From Verrucomicrobiota bacterium (GTDB lineage Bacteria; Chlamydiota; Chlamydiia; Chlamydiales; FEN-1388): 26,710 nucleotides of DNA. The DNA lies in contig JAFEGS010000001.1 in assembly GCA_018239705.1 (NCBI GenBank), positions 1 through 26,710 on the forward strand, written 5' to 3'. Positions 1 through 8,204 of the stretch are shown one piece after another. Under the pieces are notes generated by a model. The model worked only from the letters and a program-made list of their open reading frames with translations, did no database searches and had not been told where the DNA came from. The first letter of the stretch is position 1; every line of letters begins with the position of its first letter. Position numbers and translations under genes: made by a program.

Positions 1-144
1 GCGGCTAATATTGAACTCATGGTGGGTCTTCTGGTCTACTCCTATTTTATAGGTGTGAGCTATATGAAAGAGAGATCTCTCTGGGTAGCTATGGGGATGC
101 ATGGAACTTTTAACGCGCTGAGCTTATTGTGCATGACTTTTTGA
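1..144 (+). CDS. CPBP-family intramembrane metalloprotease, C-terminal end (partial)
   Basis: The reading frame is open from the first base to a TGA at 142-144 and gives 47 residues, so the gene begins outside the window. The visible part has a hydrophobic helix (LMVGLLVYSYFIGVSYM), then a short charged turn (KERS), then LWVAMGMHGTFNALSLL. The His followed by an FN in a membrane helix (HGTFNAL) matches the last conserved motif of CPBP (CAAX protease and bacteriocin-processing) membrane proteases, where the His is thought to help bind the catalytic zinc. The stop overlaps the GTG start of the next gene by 16 bases, so the two are probably translated together. The family call rests on this single motif; another polytopic membrane protein is possible. 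Confidence 0.6.
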   Translation, partial: AANIELMVGLLVYSYFIGVSYMKERSLWVAMGMHGTFNALSLLCMTF

Positions 145-908
145 CTGGAAATTTGCGTGTGGAGCCTTCAAAACTAGCTGCCTATGGGCTGTCAGATACT
201 GGTCTTGTCCGTAAAAATAACGAGGACATGTGGAGCTGTGCGCCGGAGCTTGGTCTCTATGTCTTGGCAGATGGTATGGGTGGTCATCAGGCAGGAGAGG
301 TAGCAGCTCGAGAGACAACCTTTTTTTTCCTCTCCCATATGAAGCATCTACTCGAAGAAGAAAAAGGGATTGAAACGGCCGAAGAGGCGGCCGAGCTCAT
401 TCGTCTTGGTATTGAGGAGACAAACCATTTTGTCCATCAGCTGAGCAAGACCCATGAACTGCTTGTTGGCATGGGTACAACCTTTGTGTGTCTCTTCTTT
501 TATCGCGATTCAGTCATCTATGGACACGTTGGAGATTCAAGGATCTATCTACAGCACAAAGAGGGGCTGGAGCAGCTTACCTTCGATCATTCACTTCTCA
601 GAGAACTCCTTGAGCGGGGCTGTCTATCTGAAAAACAGGTAGATGACTCCTATAAAAATATTATTACACGAGCGATTGGCACTGAACCCTTTGTAGAGCC
701 CACTGTAAAAATTGCTCGCGTAAGTTCCGGAGATCTCTATCTTCTCTGCTCTGATGGACTTTCTGACCTGCTCAGTAACGAAGAAATCGGTCAGGTGCTT
801 CGCCTTCCCCTCACCGTTGAAGAAAAAGTGCGCACCTTAATTGCACTTGCGAAGCGAAAAGGCGGCCACGATAACGTTACGGCTGTTCTAGTGGAAGTAA
901 AGGTGTAA
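129..908 (+). CDS. PP2C-family protein serine/threonine phosphatase
   Basis: A complete 259-residue PPM/PP2C phosphatase that removes phosphate from Ser/Thr using two metal ions, and probably opposes Hanks-type kinases in the cytoplasm. All the expected motifs are in order: SDTGLVRKNNED (22-33), ADGMGGHQAGEVAA (47-60, metal Asp48), GMGTT (114-118), GHVGDSRIY (132-140), ITRAIG (179-184), CSDGLSD (207-213, Asp209) and GGHDNVT (246-252, Asp248). There is no membrane segment and no extra domain. The start is a GTG inside the end of the upstream protease gene. The next gene begins one base after the stop, so the two form an operon. Chlamydia has a PP2C enzyme (Cpp1, CT259) next to a nifS-like gene, and this looks like its counterpart; that assignment is from memory. 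Confidence 0.93.
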   Translation: MHDFLTGNLRVEPSKLAAYGLSDTGLVRKNNEDMWSCAPELGLYVLADGMGGHQAGEVAARETTFFFLSHMKHLLEEEKGIETAEEAAELIRLGIEETNHFVHQLSKTHELLVGMGTTFVCLFFYRDSVIYGHVGDSRIYLQHKEGLEQLTFDHSLLRELLERGCLSEKQVDDSYKNIITRAIGTEPFVEPTVKIARVSSGDLYLLCSDGLSDLLSNEEIGQVLRLPLTVEEKVRTLIALAKRKGGHDNVTAVLVEVKV

Positions 909-909
909 C

Positions 910-2043
910 GTGAGTGCCCGAGTATACCTGGACAACAATGCGACGACGGCATTGGAAGAGGCTACCCTCGAGCTGCTCTCTACGGCGAGCCGCACCTATT
1001 TTGGTAATCCATCAAGTGTTCACCGATCAGGTCAAGAGGCAAAAGCGCAGCTTTTGAAAGCGCGCGAGATGATTGCATCAGCTCTTGGCGTCTCTCCCCA
1101 AGAAATCGTATTTACTGCAACAGCCACAGAGGCGCTCAATATTGTCTTAAGAGGCTATCTTAGCCAGCATCCTCGCGGCCATGTCATTACAAGTAATCTC
1201 GAACATGCTGCCGTCTTTCAAACCCTTACAGCCTTGCAGGCAGCAGGTCAAGATGTGACCTTTCTTCAAGGCGGCATGTATGGTGCTGTAGAGCCGGAGG
1301 CCGTAGCGAAGGCTATACAAAGTACTACAAAGCTGATCTGTCTGATGGCGGTAAATAATGAGACCGGCGTTATGACCGACATTGAGGCTATTGCAGCACT
1401 TGCCCAGTCGCATAATATTCCCTTTGTTGTCGATGCTGTAGCTCTCTTCGGAAAAGAGTGCTTTCAGATCCCTGCAGGAGTCTCTGCTATCTGTTTTAGC
1501 GGCCATAAATTTCATGCACCGAAGGGGATTGGGTTTATGTGGGTGAGAAAAACACTCAAGCTGCAGCCTCTCATTACAGGAGGCGATCAAGAGGGCGGGA
1601 GACGCGCCGGCACGGAAAATCTCCCGGCAATCCTTGCCCTTGCTGAAGCAGTAAGGCGCACGAAGGAGTGCTTGCAGGAGACTGCCACAAAGATGAGAGC
1701 CTTGAGAGATGCTTTTGAGGCACATATTTTCGAGCGCTGCCGAGGTGTGTCTATCAATGGACAAGGTCCAAGAGTCTCAAATACATCTAATCTCTGCTTT
1801 GAGGGCATAGATGGAGAGGCGCTCCTTATGTATCTCGATATGCAGGGGGTTGAGGCGTCGCTCGGCTCAGCCTGCGCTTCCGGCGCACTCGAGCCTTCGA
1901 GAATTCTTCGTAATATGGGCTTGAGCCACAAAGATGCGCTAGCATCTTTGCGCTTTTCGCTAAGCCGCTACACGACACAAGAAGAGATAGTGCGAGCAGT
2001 TGATGTGATCGTGCAAGGAGTCAACCTCCAGAGAAACAAATAG
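910..2043 (+). CDS. Cysteine desulfurase, NifS/IscS type
   Basis: A 377-residue PLP enzyme of aminotransferase class V that takes sulfur from cysteine as a persulfide and leaves alanine, for Fe-S clusters or tRNA thiolation. Landmarks are YLDNNATT (6-13), FGNPSSVHRSG (31-41), the PLP-contacting NNETG (149-153), Asp175 in VVDAV, the Schiff-base lysine Lys200 in SGHKFHAPKG, RRAGTEN (231-237) and the nucleophile Cys322 in LGSACASGALEPS. The short loop around Cys322 fits the NifS/IscS group. At 175-178 the usual DAVQ is DAVA, a small departure. The start is GTG at 910, one base after the PP2C stop. No IscU-type scaffold is adjacent. ttcA, a thiolation enzyme that needs such a sulfur donor, lies about 21 kb away in this window, but a link is only inference. 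Confidence 0.92.
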   Translation: MSARVYLDNNATTALEEATLELLSTASRTYFGNPSSVHRSGQEAKAQLLKAREMIASALGVSPQEIVFTATATEALNIVLRGYLSQHPRGHVITSNLEHAAVFQTLTALQAAGQDVTFLQGGMYGAVEPEAVAKAIQSTTKLICLMAVNNETGVMTDIEAIAALAQSHNIPFVVDAVALFGKECFQIPAGVSAICFSGHKFHAPKGIGFMWVRKTLKLQPLITGGDQEGGRRAGTENLPAILALAEAVRRTKECLQETATKMRALRDAFEAHIFERCRGVSINGQGPRVSNTSNLCFEGIDGEALLMYLDMQGVEASLGSACASGALEPSRILRNMGLSHKDALASLRFSLSRYTTQEEIVRAVDVIVQGVNLQRNK

Positions 2044-2052
2044 AAAATTCCC

Positions 2053-2104
2053 TTGACAACTTTAAAAATTCAGTGAATTTTGAAAGTTAGGCTTTAAAAA
2101 TTCG
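2053..2104 (+). promoter_or_regulatory. Probable dps promoter with overlapping palindrome and direct repeat
   Basis: A perfect -35 box TTGACA lies at 2053-2058. Seventeen bases further is a weak -10 (AATTTT, 2076-2081). The spacer and the -10 are covered by a perfect 7-3-7 palindrome, AAAATTC-AGT-GAATTTT (2065-2081). A 12-base direct repeat, CTTTAAAAATTC, occurs at 2060-2071 and again at 2092-2103, exactly 32 bases apart. A poor -10 plus a palindrome in the spacer suggests a regulated promoter. The regulator is unknown. Confidence 0.5.
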
Positions 2105-2116
2105 GAGAGAGCAATC

Positions 2117-2638
2117 ATGGAGAGACCAGGTCAAAGTATATCAAAGAGTGGGCAAACACCCTCACAGTTTGCAGCAGCAAATAGCCTTGGCTTACCGGCA
2201 AGCGATGCTATTACAAAGGCAATGAACCCTCTCGTGGCCGACGCATTTGCACTCTATGTGAAGACAAAAAATTACCATTGGCATGTGTCTGGGCCATCTT
2301 TTCGCGATTATCATCTCTTATTTGATGAGCAGGCAGAGCAAATTTTTGCCATGATTGACCCTCTTGCAGAACGTGTTCGCAAGCTTGGTGGAACGACAAT
2401 CCGATCGGTGGGCGAAATCCAAAAGCAAACAGCTGTAGCCGATGATAATGATGCATCAGTTGAGCCGCGAGAGATGATAGGGCGCCTCCTGGAGGATAAT
2501 AGACGTTTTGCCGATGCACTTCGCAAGGCACATGATGTCTGCGAGAAGTACAAAGATGTAGCTTCTACCAGTGTCCTGGAAATTTTTCTGGATGAAACAG
2601 AGCGTCGTATCTGGTTCCTAAATAGTGTCATTGTTTAA
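2117..2638 (+). CDS. dps: Dps-family ferritin-like DNA-protection protein
   Basis: A 173-residue Dps protein. Such proteins form 12-subunit shells that oxidise and store iron with peroxide and protect DNA in stress or dormancy. The intersubunit ferroxidase residues appear as His54 (KNYHWHVSGP), His66, Asp70, Asp81 and Glu85. Their spacing (12, 4, 11, 4) is the same as I recall for E. coli Dps. The N-terminal 30 residues are Ser/Gln-rich with a few basic residues, like the flexible tail that in some Dps proteins touches DNA. The ATG has a purine-rich ribosome site (GGAGAGAG, from 2104). The gene has its own promoter, 73 bases after the cysteine desulfurase stop. Its last 21 bases overlap the convergent gene on the other strand. 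Confidence 0.93.
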   Translation: MERPGQSISKSGQTPSQFAAANSLGLPASDAITKAMNPLVADAFALYVKTKNYHWHVSGPSFRDYHLLFDEQAEQIFAMIDPLAERVRKLGGTTIRSVGEIQKQTAVADDNDASVEPREMIGRLLEDNRRFADALRKAHDVCEKYKDVASTSVLEIFLDETERRIWFLNSVIV

Positions 2639-4897
2639 TTTCTTGAAGAATTCCTCGTGATTTCGTTTTGGGAACTCGATACCATACTGCAGGCTTCTCT
2701 GATAGGCTTCCAGTGTCTTTTGAATCACAAACTGTTCATAGCTGCATAGGTCTGCCTGTCTTGTGGCTCTATCGACGATAAAATCTACAATCAGGCAGTT
2801 AAGGGGCTCACTAGCTTGAAGAGAAAAACATTGGCATGGAAGCGTTTTGAAATGGTCGAGAAGATGATTAGAAGCCTCTCGCTGCTTGTCCCCCCCTCCC
2901 CATAGCGCATAAGAGAGTAGATGGAGCAGGACGGTGGTATGAGTATCTGGGTCCTGTACTCCGGAGGTGAACTTGGTCATAGCGACTTGAGTAGGTGCAG
3001 TAATAGAGCCACAGGCATAGAGGTTCGGATTCTCTTCAATTTTTCGTAGTTTGTCTGTAGCCATCTTGAGTATGGGAGAAGTTTCTTCCCACTTGGGTAT
3101 TGTAGCCGGGAATTGCTGCTCTATTTTGGCAAGCTGCACAATGCTTTTGGAATAGCACTGGATAAAGAGATTGTGGCAGCGGCTAGATTCACACACGTCA
3201 ATAAGCTCAAAAAGGGAGACGAGAGAGCTGAGGATGTCATTTCCGAATTGGCGCTGATAGGCACTATAGAGCTCTAAAAAAGAGGGTGTATTCTTACCTA
3301 CTGCATGTATATGGTCCATGTACTGTGCATTCTTACTCAGTGCGTACAGCGCCATATCGAGCTTAAGATACGAGCGGTTCTTTGAAAAATAGAACCATTC
3401 AGTAATCTCTCGTGTAAGGTATTGTATAATGCGGGTGAGGAGCAGGCTTTCGCTTAAACGTTCTATACTCTTTTTTCTATTGCCTTGTACAATAGCAAGC
3501 CATATCTCTTCATCTCTGTTGCACTGGGTAATTACTTGCAAACCAACTCGTGAGAGCAATGTCTCGAGGCTCTTGGTAATTTTGTGATTAAATTGTAGTA
3601 GCTGCTTGTCGTCTTCTACATAGAGTAGAAGTGCCTGTGAGACTGAATGAGCAGCACTGAAGAGGGCTTGGATTTTTTTTGAGGTGTTAATGCTATTGTG
3701 GGGAATAGAAAGAAAATCGCATGTATGCCTTATGGAGGCGATAGTTTTTTCATTTGCTGTGGATATATTGGCAAAAATGTGTGAGAGGTTGAATCGGATG
3801 TCCTGAATGAAGGCTGAAAGCCGAGCTGCGTAATTGAGCCCAGTACTTGTCTGCTGTGAATGCATGATTTGATAAAAGGCTGCTCGAATGTCTTCTAAAG
3901 CCTTTTCGATGATGGAGAGAGGTCCTTCGAAATAGGCACGAAAGAGATCTTCATTTTGTGTAATTTCTGCAAATTCCTTCCCTCGGTTTTCATATAGTCC
4001 TTGTAGGCAGTCCTGCACATCTTCATCGAGGATTTGAAGATCCATTGCCAGTTTTTTCATATAATTGATGAGTGGGGCGGTTAGCTCATTTCCCCAATTT
4101 ATTATAAAATATTCTGTAACGCTTGCGCCTGTTCCAGTGCGAAAGGCAAGATCCTCTCTCAGAGATGCATTGCTGTCCGTAGCTCGCTGTTTTCTCTTCG
4201 TAGTAATATCTGGAAGTGCATCCTGCCTTGTATAATTTCGTTCCTCTGTGCTTTTAATTTCATCCAATTTACTTATAACCAATTCATTATTGATATGTTC
4301 TTTGGCTAGTTTTTCCTCTTGATCGCACTGTTCCATTTGCTCATGAATGCGCTTTATATTCTCTTTCAGGTGAGGGTCTTCCAGAGTGTGGAGGAGCAGC
4401 TTTTGCTCTTTTAATGTAGCTTTAAAAGTGTCTGTTACACGTCCTTTTTTAGCCAGTTTATCATACTCTAAAACAGATACCTTATAGAGTATTACAGCCT
4501 GTGAATAGGCTGGACTATTAAGGAGTAGTGCGAGCTGTTCTACTTTGGTTTTTATCATTTGAAGTTTCAGGCTCAAGGGAAAAAGCTGCTGCATACTTGG
4601 GCAGAGAGCCTGCAGGGGCAAAAAGGGAAGCTGTTCATAGAGTTTGCACATGTCTAAGTTGCAAGTGGTTAAAGTCTCGATGGGTGCCGCAAGTTCAGTT
4701 TTCAGCTCCTCATGCCTTTCAAGTATTCTTTTGGATGGAGCTGCGAAGGAATAGATGCTTGCTGCAATTTCATTTATATTTTTTTCTACAGCTTCTATCA
4801 ACTGATTGATTTCGTTCAACTTATTGAAAAATATTTGTTCATCTGGTGTGTCTATATCTGTTTCATTTGTCAAAAAGTAGCGAGGAGTTATTTGCAT
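2618..4897 (-). CDS. Large helical protein of unknown family (759 aa), paralogue of its upstream neighbour
   Basis: I do not recognise a family. The protein is cytoplasmic in appearance (no signal peptide or membrane segment), rich in Leu, Glu, Lys and Gln, and mostly predicted helix, with coiled-coil-like stretches near residues 25-60 and 150-220. It is clearly related to the 575-residue product just upstream. Matching landmarks are the start (TPRYFLTNETDI against CTRYHFVSTDDI), YSFAAPSKR against YSYSAPEKS, GLNYAARLSA against GLHYAARLLA, and EITEWFYFSKN against SIIEWLYFSNK. It has about 200 extra C-terminal residues with no counterpart. The start codon lies 35 bases inside the upstream gene, which implies coupling. 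A run of seven G (2890-2896) falls in the C-terminal extension. Confidence 0.8.
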   Translation of the reverse strand: MQITPRYFLTNETDIDTPDEQIFFNKLNEINQLIEAVEKNINEIAASIYSFAAPSKRILERHEELKTELAAPIETLTTCNLDMCKLYEQLPFLPLQALCPSMQQLFPLSLKLQMIKTKVEQLALLLNSPAYSQAVILYKVSVLEYDKLAKKGRVTDTFKATLKEQKLLLHTLEDPHLKENIKRIHEQMEQCDQEEKLAKEHINNELVISKLDEIKSTEERNYTRQDALPDITTKRKQRATDSNASLREDLAFRTGTGASVTEYFIINWGNELTAPLINYMKKLAMDLQILDEDVQDCLQGLYENRGKEFAEITQNEDLFRAYFEGPLSIIEKALEDIRAAFYQIMHSQQTSTGLNYAARLSAFIQDIRFNLSHIFANISTANEKTIASIRHTCDFLSIPHNSINTSKKIQALFSAAHSVSQALLLYVEDDKQLLQFNHKITKSLETLLSRVGLQVITQCNRDEEIWLAIVQGNRKKSIERLSESLLLTRIIQYLTREITEWFYFSKNRSYLKLDMALYALSKNAQYMDHIHAVGKNTPSFLELYSAYQRQFGNDILSSLVSLFELIDVCESSRCHNLFIQCYSKSIVQLAKIEQQFPATIPKWEETSPILKMATDKLRKIEENPNLYACGSITAPTQVAMTKFTSGVQDPDTHTTVLLHLLSYALWGGGDKQREASNHLLDHFKTLPCQCFSLQASEPLNCLIVDFIVDRATRQADLCSYEQFVIQKTLEAYQRSLQYGIEFPKRNHEEFFKKLNNDTI

Positions 4898-6590
4898 GAT
4901 CTTCTCCCAAATTTAAATTTTCTATTAAGTGGTTAATTTGATCGCTGGTTTCTTCGTGGTTATGTGGATAAGATTGATATAGGGCAGTAAGGGCAGGATG
5001 TTTTTTCAACCGCTTGTCAAGAAGGCTCTGATAGTCTTTTGACTCCTTACTAACCTGAAGTACGTTGTTGAGCTTGCTATTTGATGGCTTGTTTGAAAAA
5101 TAGAGCCACTCTATTATCGATTTTTCGATATATTTGAAGATTTTTCGGGAATTGCCTTTGTTAAAACCGGTTTCTTCAAACATACTCAAGAGATCATCAG
5201 AGGATATTTTTTCAAGTATCTGATTGCCAATGCGAGCGATGACTATTTCAAGGCATGAGGCAACTTTAAAATTGAATTGCGACATGCTTAGGGTATTTTT
5301 TTTATATTTGAGAAGTGCTTGTGCAGTAGCCTGTGCAGCCTGTAGGAGCGCTTTTAGCTGCCTTGAGGAGTTCTTATTTGCTTCTACTTCGGAGAGTAAT
5401 GTGAAGGTATGATTGACCGCTCTGATGACCAGTTGATTCTTTCTGTCAATATTTGAGAAGAAATAACTGGTCATGTAGGAGGTCTCTTGATTGGCGGCCA
5501 GAAGGCGAGCTGCATAGTGGAGGCCTTTTTCGATTTCCCCGCTTTGTATTAAGGTGTAGAGTGATTTGCGGATTTTTATAATGGTACATCGGTTAAAAGC
5601 GAGAGCGGTTTCTAATGGTATTTTGAGCCGCTCTTCAGGATACTCCTCGTCTGGAAAGGCTGTCCAGTTGCCATGATAGAGCATCTGCAGGGTCGCAAGG
5701 CATGTTTGTTGAATGAGCTGTAGCTCTTTTGCCTCCTCTTCCAATTGGCTCACAAGTGTATTGGTAGAATAATTTGCATATTTTGTAAGAATGCTTATAT
5801 TTATGAAATATTGTGTGGGACATAAGGTGAGCTCGTTTTTGAGCGTTATTGCTTTTGCCTCTTGCTTACGCTCATTAATATCATTTTTTATCAAGCCCTG
5901 TAAACCAGCTTTTTTAGTCTTGGAGAGAGTCAATGAAGCGCATTGCTTATCAAGTATGTCGTCGAGAGTGCAGTCTTCGATGGGTATGTCGTTTCCACAG
6001 GCAGCGTGGTAAAATTGTGTAATTTCTTCATGTACAAGCCGTATGTGATACTGTAGTCGTTGATCTAGATTGTGTAGATCTTTTGACTGAAGCGCTACAT
6101 CTTGTTTTGTAGTATTCCAAATTTTAATTAAGTTCTCTTTGTTTGTGCAGCTCTCTTGGCACTGACGGATCGTCCTCCTATATGATACGATGGATCCTGC
6201 GTATACATCACTAGAGAGCAGGAGCATTAGGCGGGTGATTTTCTCTGTTGAGAGCTCTATTTGCAGCTGTATACTGTGGATTTTCGCCATGTGTTTATGT
6301 GCGATCTCAAGAGAGAAGGGAAGAGCGCTATAAAGATTAGTAATAATGCGCGAGCATTTTTCGAGGGTAGATGAGCTATTTTGCAGCTCCTGCAGCCACT
6401 CCTTGTGCGTTGCAAATACGCTCTTTTCCGGAGCTGAGTAGGAATAGATCATCCCCCCGATTATGCCTTGCGTCTCCTTTACAGACTGCAGCTCCTTCTC
6501 AATTTCCAATAGCTGTGCTGCAAATTCGCTCTCTTCAGGCGGTGCGATATCATCTGTGGAGACAAAGTGGTAACGTGTACAGGGGTGCAT
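4863..6590 (-). CDS. Helical protein of unknown family (575 aa), paralogue of the downstream 759-aa protein
   Basis: No known domain is visible. The protein is mainly helical and polar, lacks a signal peptide or hydrophobic helix, and has heptad-like stretches in its first 250 residues. It aligns over most of its length with the next gene, including a central GLHYAARLLA block and a C-terminal IIEWLYFSNKPSNSKLN block, but ends soon after that. The two genes therefore came from a duplication and have since diverged strongly. Its ATG shares one base with the stop of the LOG gene upstream (TAATG), so LOG, this gene and the 759-residue gene form one coupled unit. In chlamydiae such proteins are often secreted or lineage-specific, but nothing here proves secretion. 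Confidence 0.8.
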   Translation of the reverse strand: MHPCTRYHFVSTDDIAPPEESEFAAQLLEIEKELQSVKETQGIIGGMIYSYSAPEKSVFATHKEWLQELQNSSSTLEKCSRIITNLYSALPFSLEIAHKHMAKIHSIQLQIELSTEKITRLMLLLSSDVYAGSIVSYRRTIRQCQESCTNKENLIKIWNTTKQDVALQSKDLHNLDQRLQYHIRLVHEEITQFYHAACGNDIPIEDCTLDDILDKQCASLTLSKTKKAGLQGLIKNDINERKQEAKAITLKNELTLCPTQYFINISILTKYANYSTNTLVSQLEEEAKELQLIQQTCLATLQMLYHGNWTAFPDEEYPEERLKIPLETALAFNRCTIIKIRKSLYTLIQSGEIEKGLHYAARLLAANQETSYMTSYFFSNIDRKNQLVIRAVNHTFTLLSEVEANKNSSRQLKALLQAAQATAQALLKYKKNTLSMSQFNFKVASCLEIVIARIGNQILEKISSDDLLSMFEETGFNKGNSRKIFKYIEKSIIEWLYFSNKPSNSKLNNVLQVSKESKDYQSLLDKRLKKHPALTALYQSYPHNHEETSDQINHLIENLNLGEDHANNSSLLFDK

Positions 6591-7285
6591 TATATTTGTT
6601 GATCCTTTAGTAGTTTAAATCGATCGTGGTATGCGCGCTCAAGTCCATCTGCTACTTCATCTAAATCATCTGTAAGGACAAAAAGATCTAAATCACTTTG
6701 GTCGATGCAAGGTTCTTCGAGCATTGTCTCCTTTAACCATTCCACTAACCCTTGCCAGTAGCGTATCCCAATCAGGTATATTGGTACAGGCTTGATCTTC
6801 TTGGTCTGGATCAGTGTAACAGCCTCAAACAGCTCGTCCAGGGTGCCGTACCCTCCGGGAAGGAAGACAAAGCCTTCTGCATATCGTACAAACATGACCT
6901 TCCGGACAAAAAAATAGCGGAAACGAAGCTTCAACTTAGAATCGATAAAGGTATTAGGCTCTGATTCAAAGGGCAGGTCGATGACAAGCCCGCAAGAGCG
7001 TCCTTGTGCCATTTGAGCACCTTTGTTGGCAGCTTCCATGATGCTGGATCCAGCTCCTGTAATAATGCTAAAGCCCTTTTTAGCTATTTTGTAGGAGATA
7101 TCAAGCCCAATTTTGTAGTACTCATTTGTTGCCGGGAGGCGGGCTGAGCCAAAAATGGAGATGGAAGGGCCGATCATCGATAGCGTTTCAAAGCCATCGA
7201 CAAATTCAGAAATAATTCGAAATAGCCTCCACGCGTCAGTGCCTGAGGGGGGAAGAAATTCATTTGGTTGATTTGTCTCTGTCAT
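6590..7285 (-). CDS. LOG-family Rossmann-fold protein (TIGR00730 type)
   Basis: A 231-residue member of the LOG (Lonely guy) family. Characterised members hydrolyse nucleoside 5'-monophosphates such as AMP or cytokinin ribotides to base plus ribose 5-phosphate; some act on other nucleotides. The nucleotide-binding start is SIFGSARLP (43-51), followed by ITGAGSSIMEAANKGA (75-90), the substrate pair Arg128-Lys129 and the signature PGGYGTLDE (143-151). All active-site residues seem intact. The preferred ATG at 7285 fits the usual short N-terminus (AWRLFRIISEFVDGFE) and has AAGGAT upstream. It leads a three-gene unit with the two giant helical proteins. Its start codon overlaps the possible upstream ATG of the divergent prenyltransferase gene. 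Confidence 0.88.
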   Translation of the reverse strand: MTETNQPNEFLPPSGTDAWRLFRIISEFVDGFETLSMIGPSISIFGSARLPATNEYYKIGLDISYKIAKKGFSIITGAGSSIMEAANKGAQMAQGRSCGLVIDLPFESEPNTFIDSKLKLRFRYFFVRKVMFVRYAEGFVFLPGGYGTLDELFEAVTLIQTKKIKPVPIYLIGIRYWQGLVEWLKETMLEEPCIDQSDLDLFVLTDDLDEVADGLERAYHDRFKLLKDQQI

Positions 7286-7334
7286 GATGGGTAAATCCTT
7301 GATGTATATCTACTATCTTGTGATTATAGCTGTA

Positions 7335-8204
7335 ATGAACTACTACGTATCACCTTTAGCTACTCTTGAGAAACTGGTACTTTTCAGGCAGACCCTTTTT
7401 GGGCTGCCTTGGGTACTGCTCAGCGCTCTTTTGGCCTATTCCCAAGAGAGAACAGTACACCCGACTCTATCTACATGGTTGTACATTATTGGCGCATTTT
7501 GTGCTGCTCGATTTTCAGGAATGTGCCTCAATAGAATAATTGATAGGCATATTGATGCAAAAAATCCGCGTACCTGTCAGCGCGCTTTGCCGAGAGGGGA
7601 GGTATCTCTTCAGACATGCGCTCTCTTAACGGCATTTTTTATGGGGCTTTTCCTCTATTTTACCTATCTTTTAGGCCCACTCTGTTTTCAGCTTTCTTGG
7701 ATCATTGCGCCACTCCTCTGCCTCTATTCCTATACAAAACGCTTTACCTTGCTGTGCCACTTTGTGCTTGGGCTGATCCAGTTTTTTGGCCCTCTGTGTG
7801 CGTGGGTAGCGGTTACTGGTGAGCTCTCTCTTGCGCCGCTACTTTTAGGCTTTGCCCTTTTTTGCGCAATGGCGGCAGGAGATATTATTTATGCCTGCCA
7901 GGATGTGGAGTTTGATAGGAAGACGAAGCTCTATAGCGTTCCCGCAAAGGTTGGAAGGTTTCGAGCCATTGCACTTGCCAAGGTGTTGCATACAGCTGCT
8001 GTGGCGAGCCTCTTTGTGTGCGGATATGTTCTTCATCTTAGCGCCCTCTTTTATCTTAGCGTAGCTCTTGTGGGCGGGCTCTATGTCTACTCATACAGAA
8101 AAGTAAATGATTTTGATAGCCGTTTTGCCTTTACTAATAACGTCTCGGGCATAACGCTCTTGCTTTGTACCTTTGGAGAGTATGTGTGGCGCGTATTGTT
8201 GTAG
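7335..8204 (+). CDS. mqnP: UbiA-family polyprenyltransferase, MqnP-like (menaquinone synthesis)
   Basis: An integral membrane enzyme of about 289 residues with eight or nine hydrophobic helices, which attaches a polyprenyl chain to an aromatic acid. The first Asp-rich motif is NRIIDRHIDAKNPRT and the second is YACQDVEFDRKTKLYSVPAKVG. This second form, with DIIYACQDVEFDR, is typical of the UbiA branch used in the futalosine route to menaquinone (MqnP), which Chlamydia is thought to use. The ORF stays open to an ATG at 7284, with another ATG at 7302. I prefer 7335 because it places LVLFRQTLFGLPW at the family's usual distance from the start and avoids overlap with the divergent LOG start; the ribosome site does not decide. 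It overlaps ubiX by 19 bases. The choice of mqnP over ubiA is moderately sure. Confidence 0.85.
   Translation: MNYYVSPLATLEKLVLFRQTLFGLPWVLLSALLAYSQERTVHPTLSTWLYIIGAFCAARFSGMCLNRIIDRHIDAKNPRTCQRALPRGEVSLQTCALLTAFFMGLFLYFTYLLGPLCFQLSWIIAPLLCLYSYTKRFTLLCHFVLGLIQFFGPLCAWVAVTGELSLAPLLLGFALFCAMAAGDIIYACQDVEFDRKTKLYSVPAKVGRFRAIALAKVLHTAAVASLFVCGYVLHLSALFYLSVALVGGLYVYSYRKVNDFDSRFAFTNNVSGITLLLCTFGEYVWRVLL

Noticed and set aside
1147..1764. Long minus-strand ORF (205 codons) inside the cysteine desulfurase gene
   Set aside because: It lies fully opposite a well-supported gene, has no family resemblance and an amino-acid make-up typical of a shadow frame.
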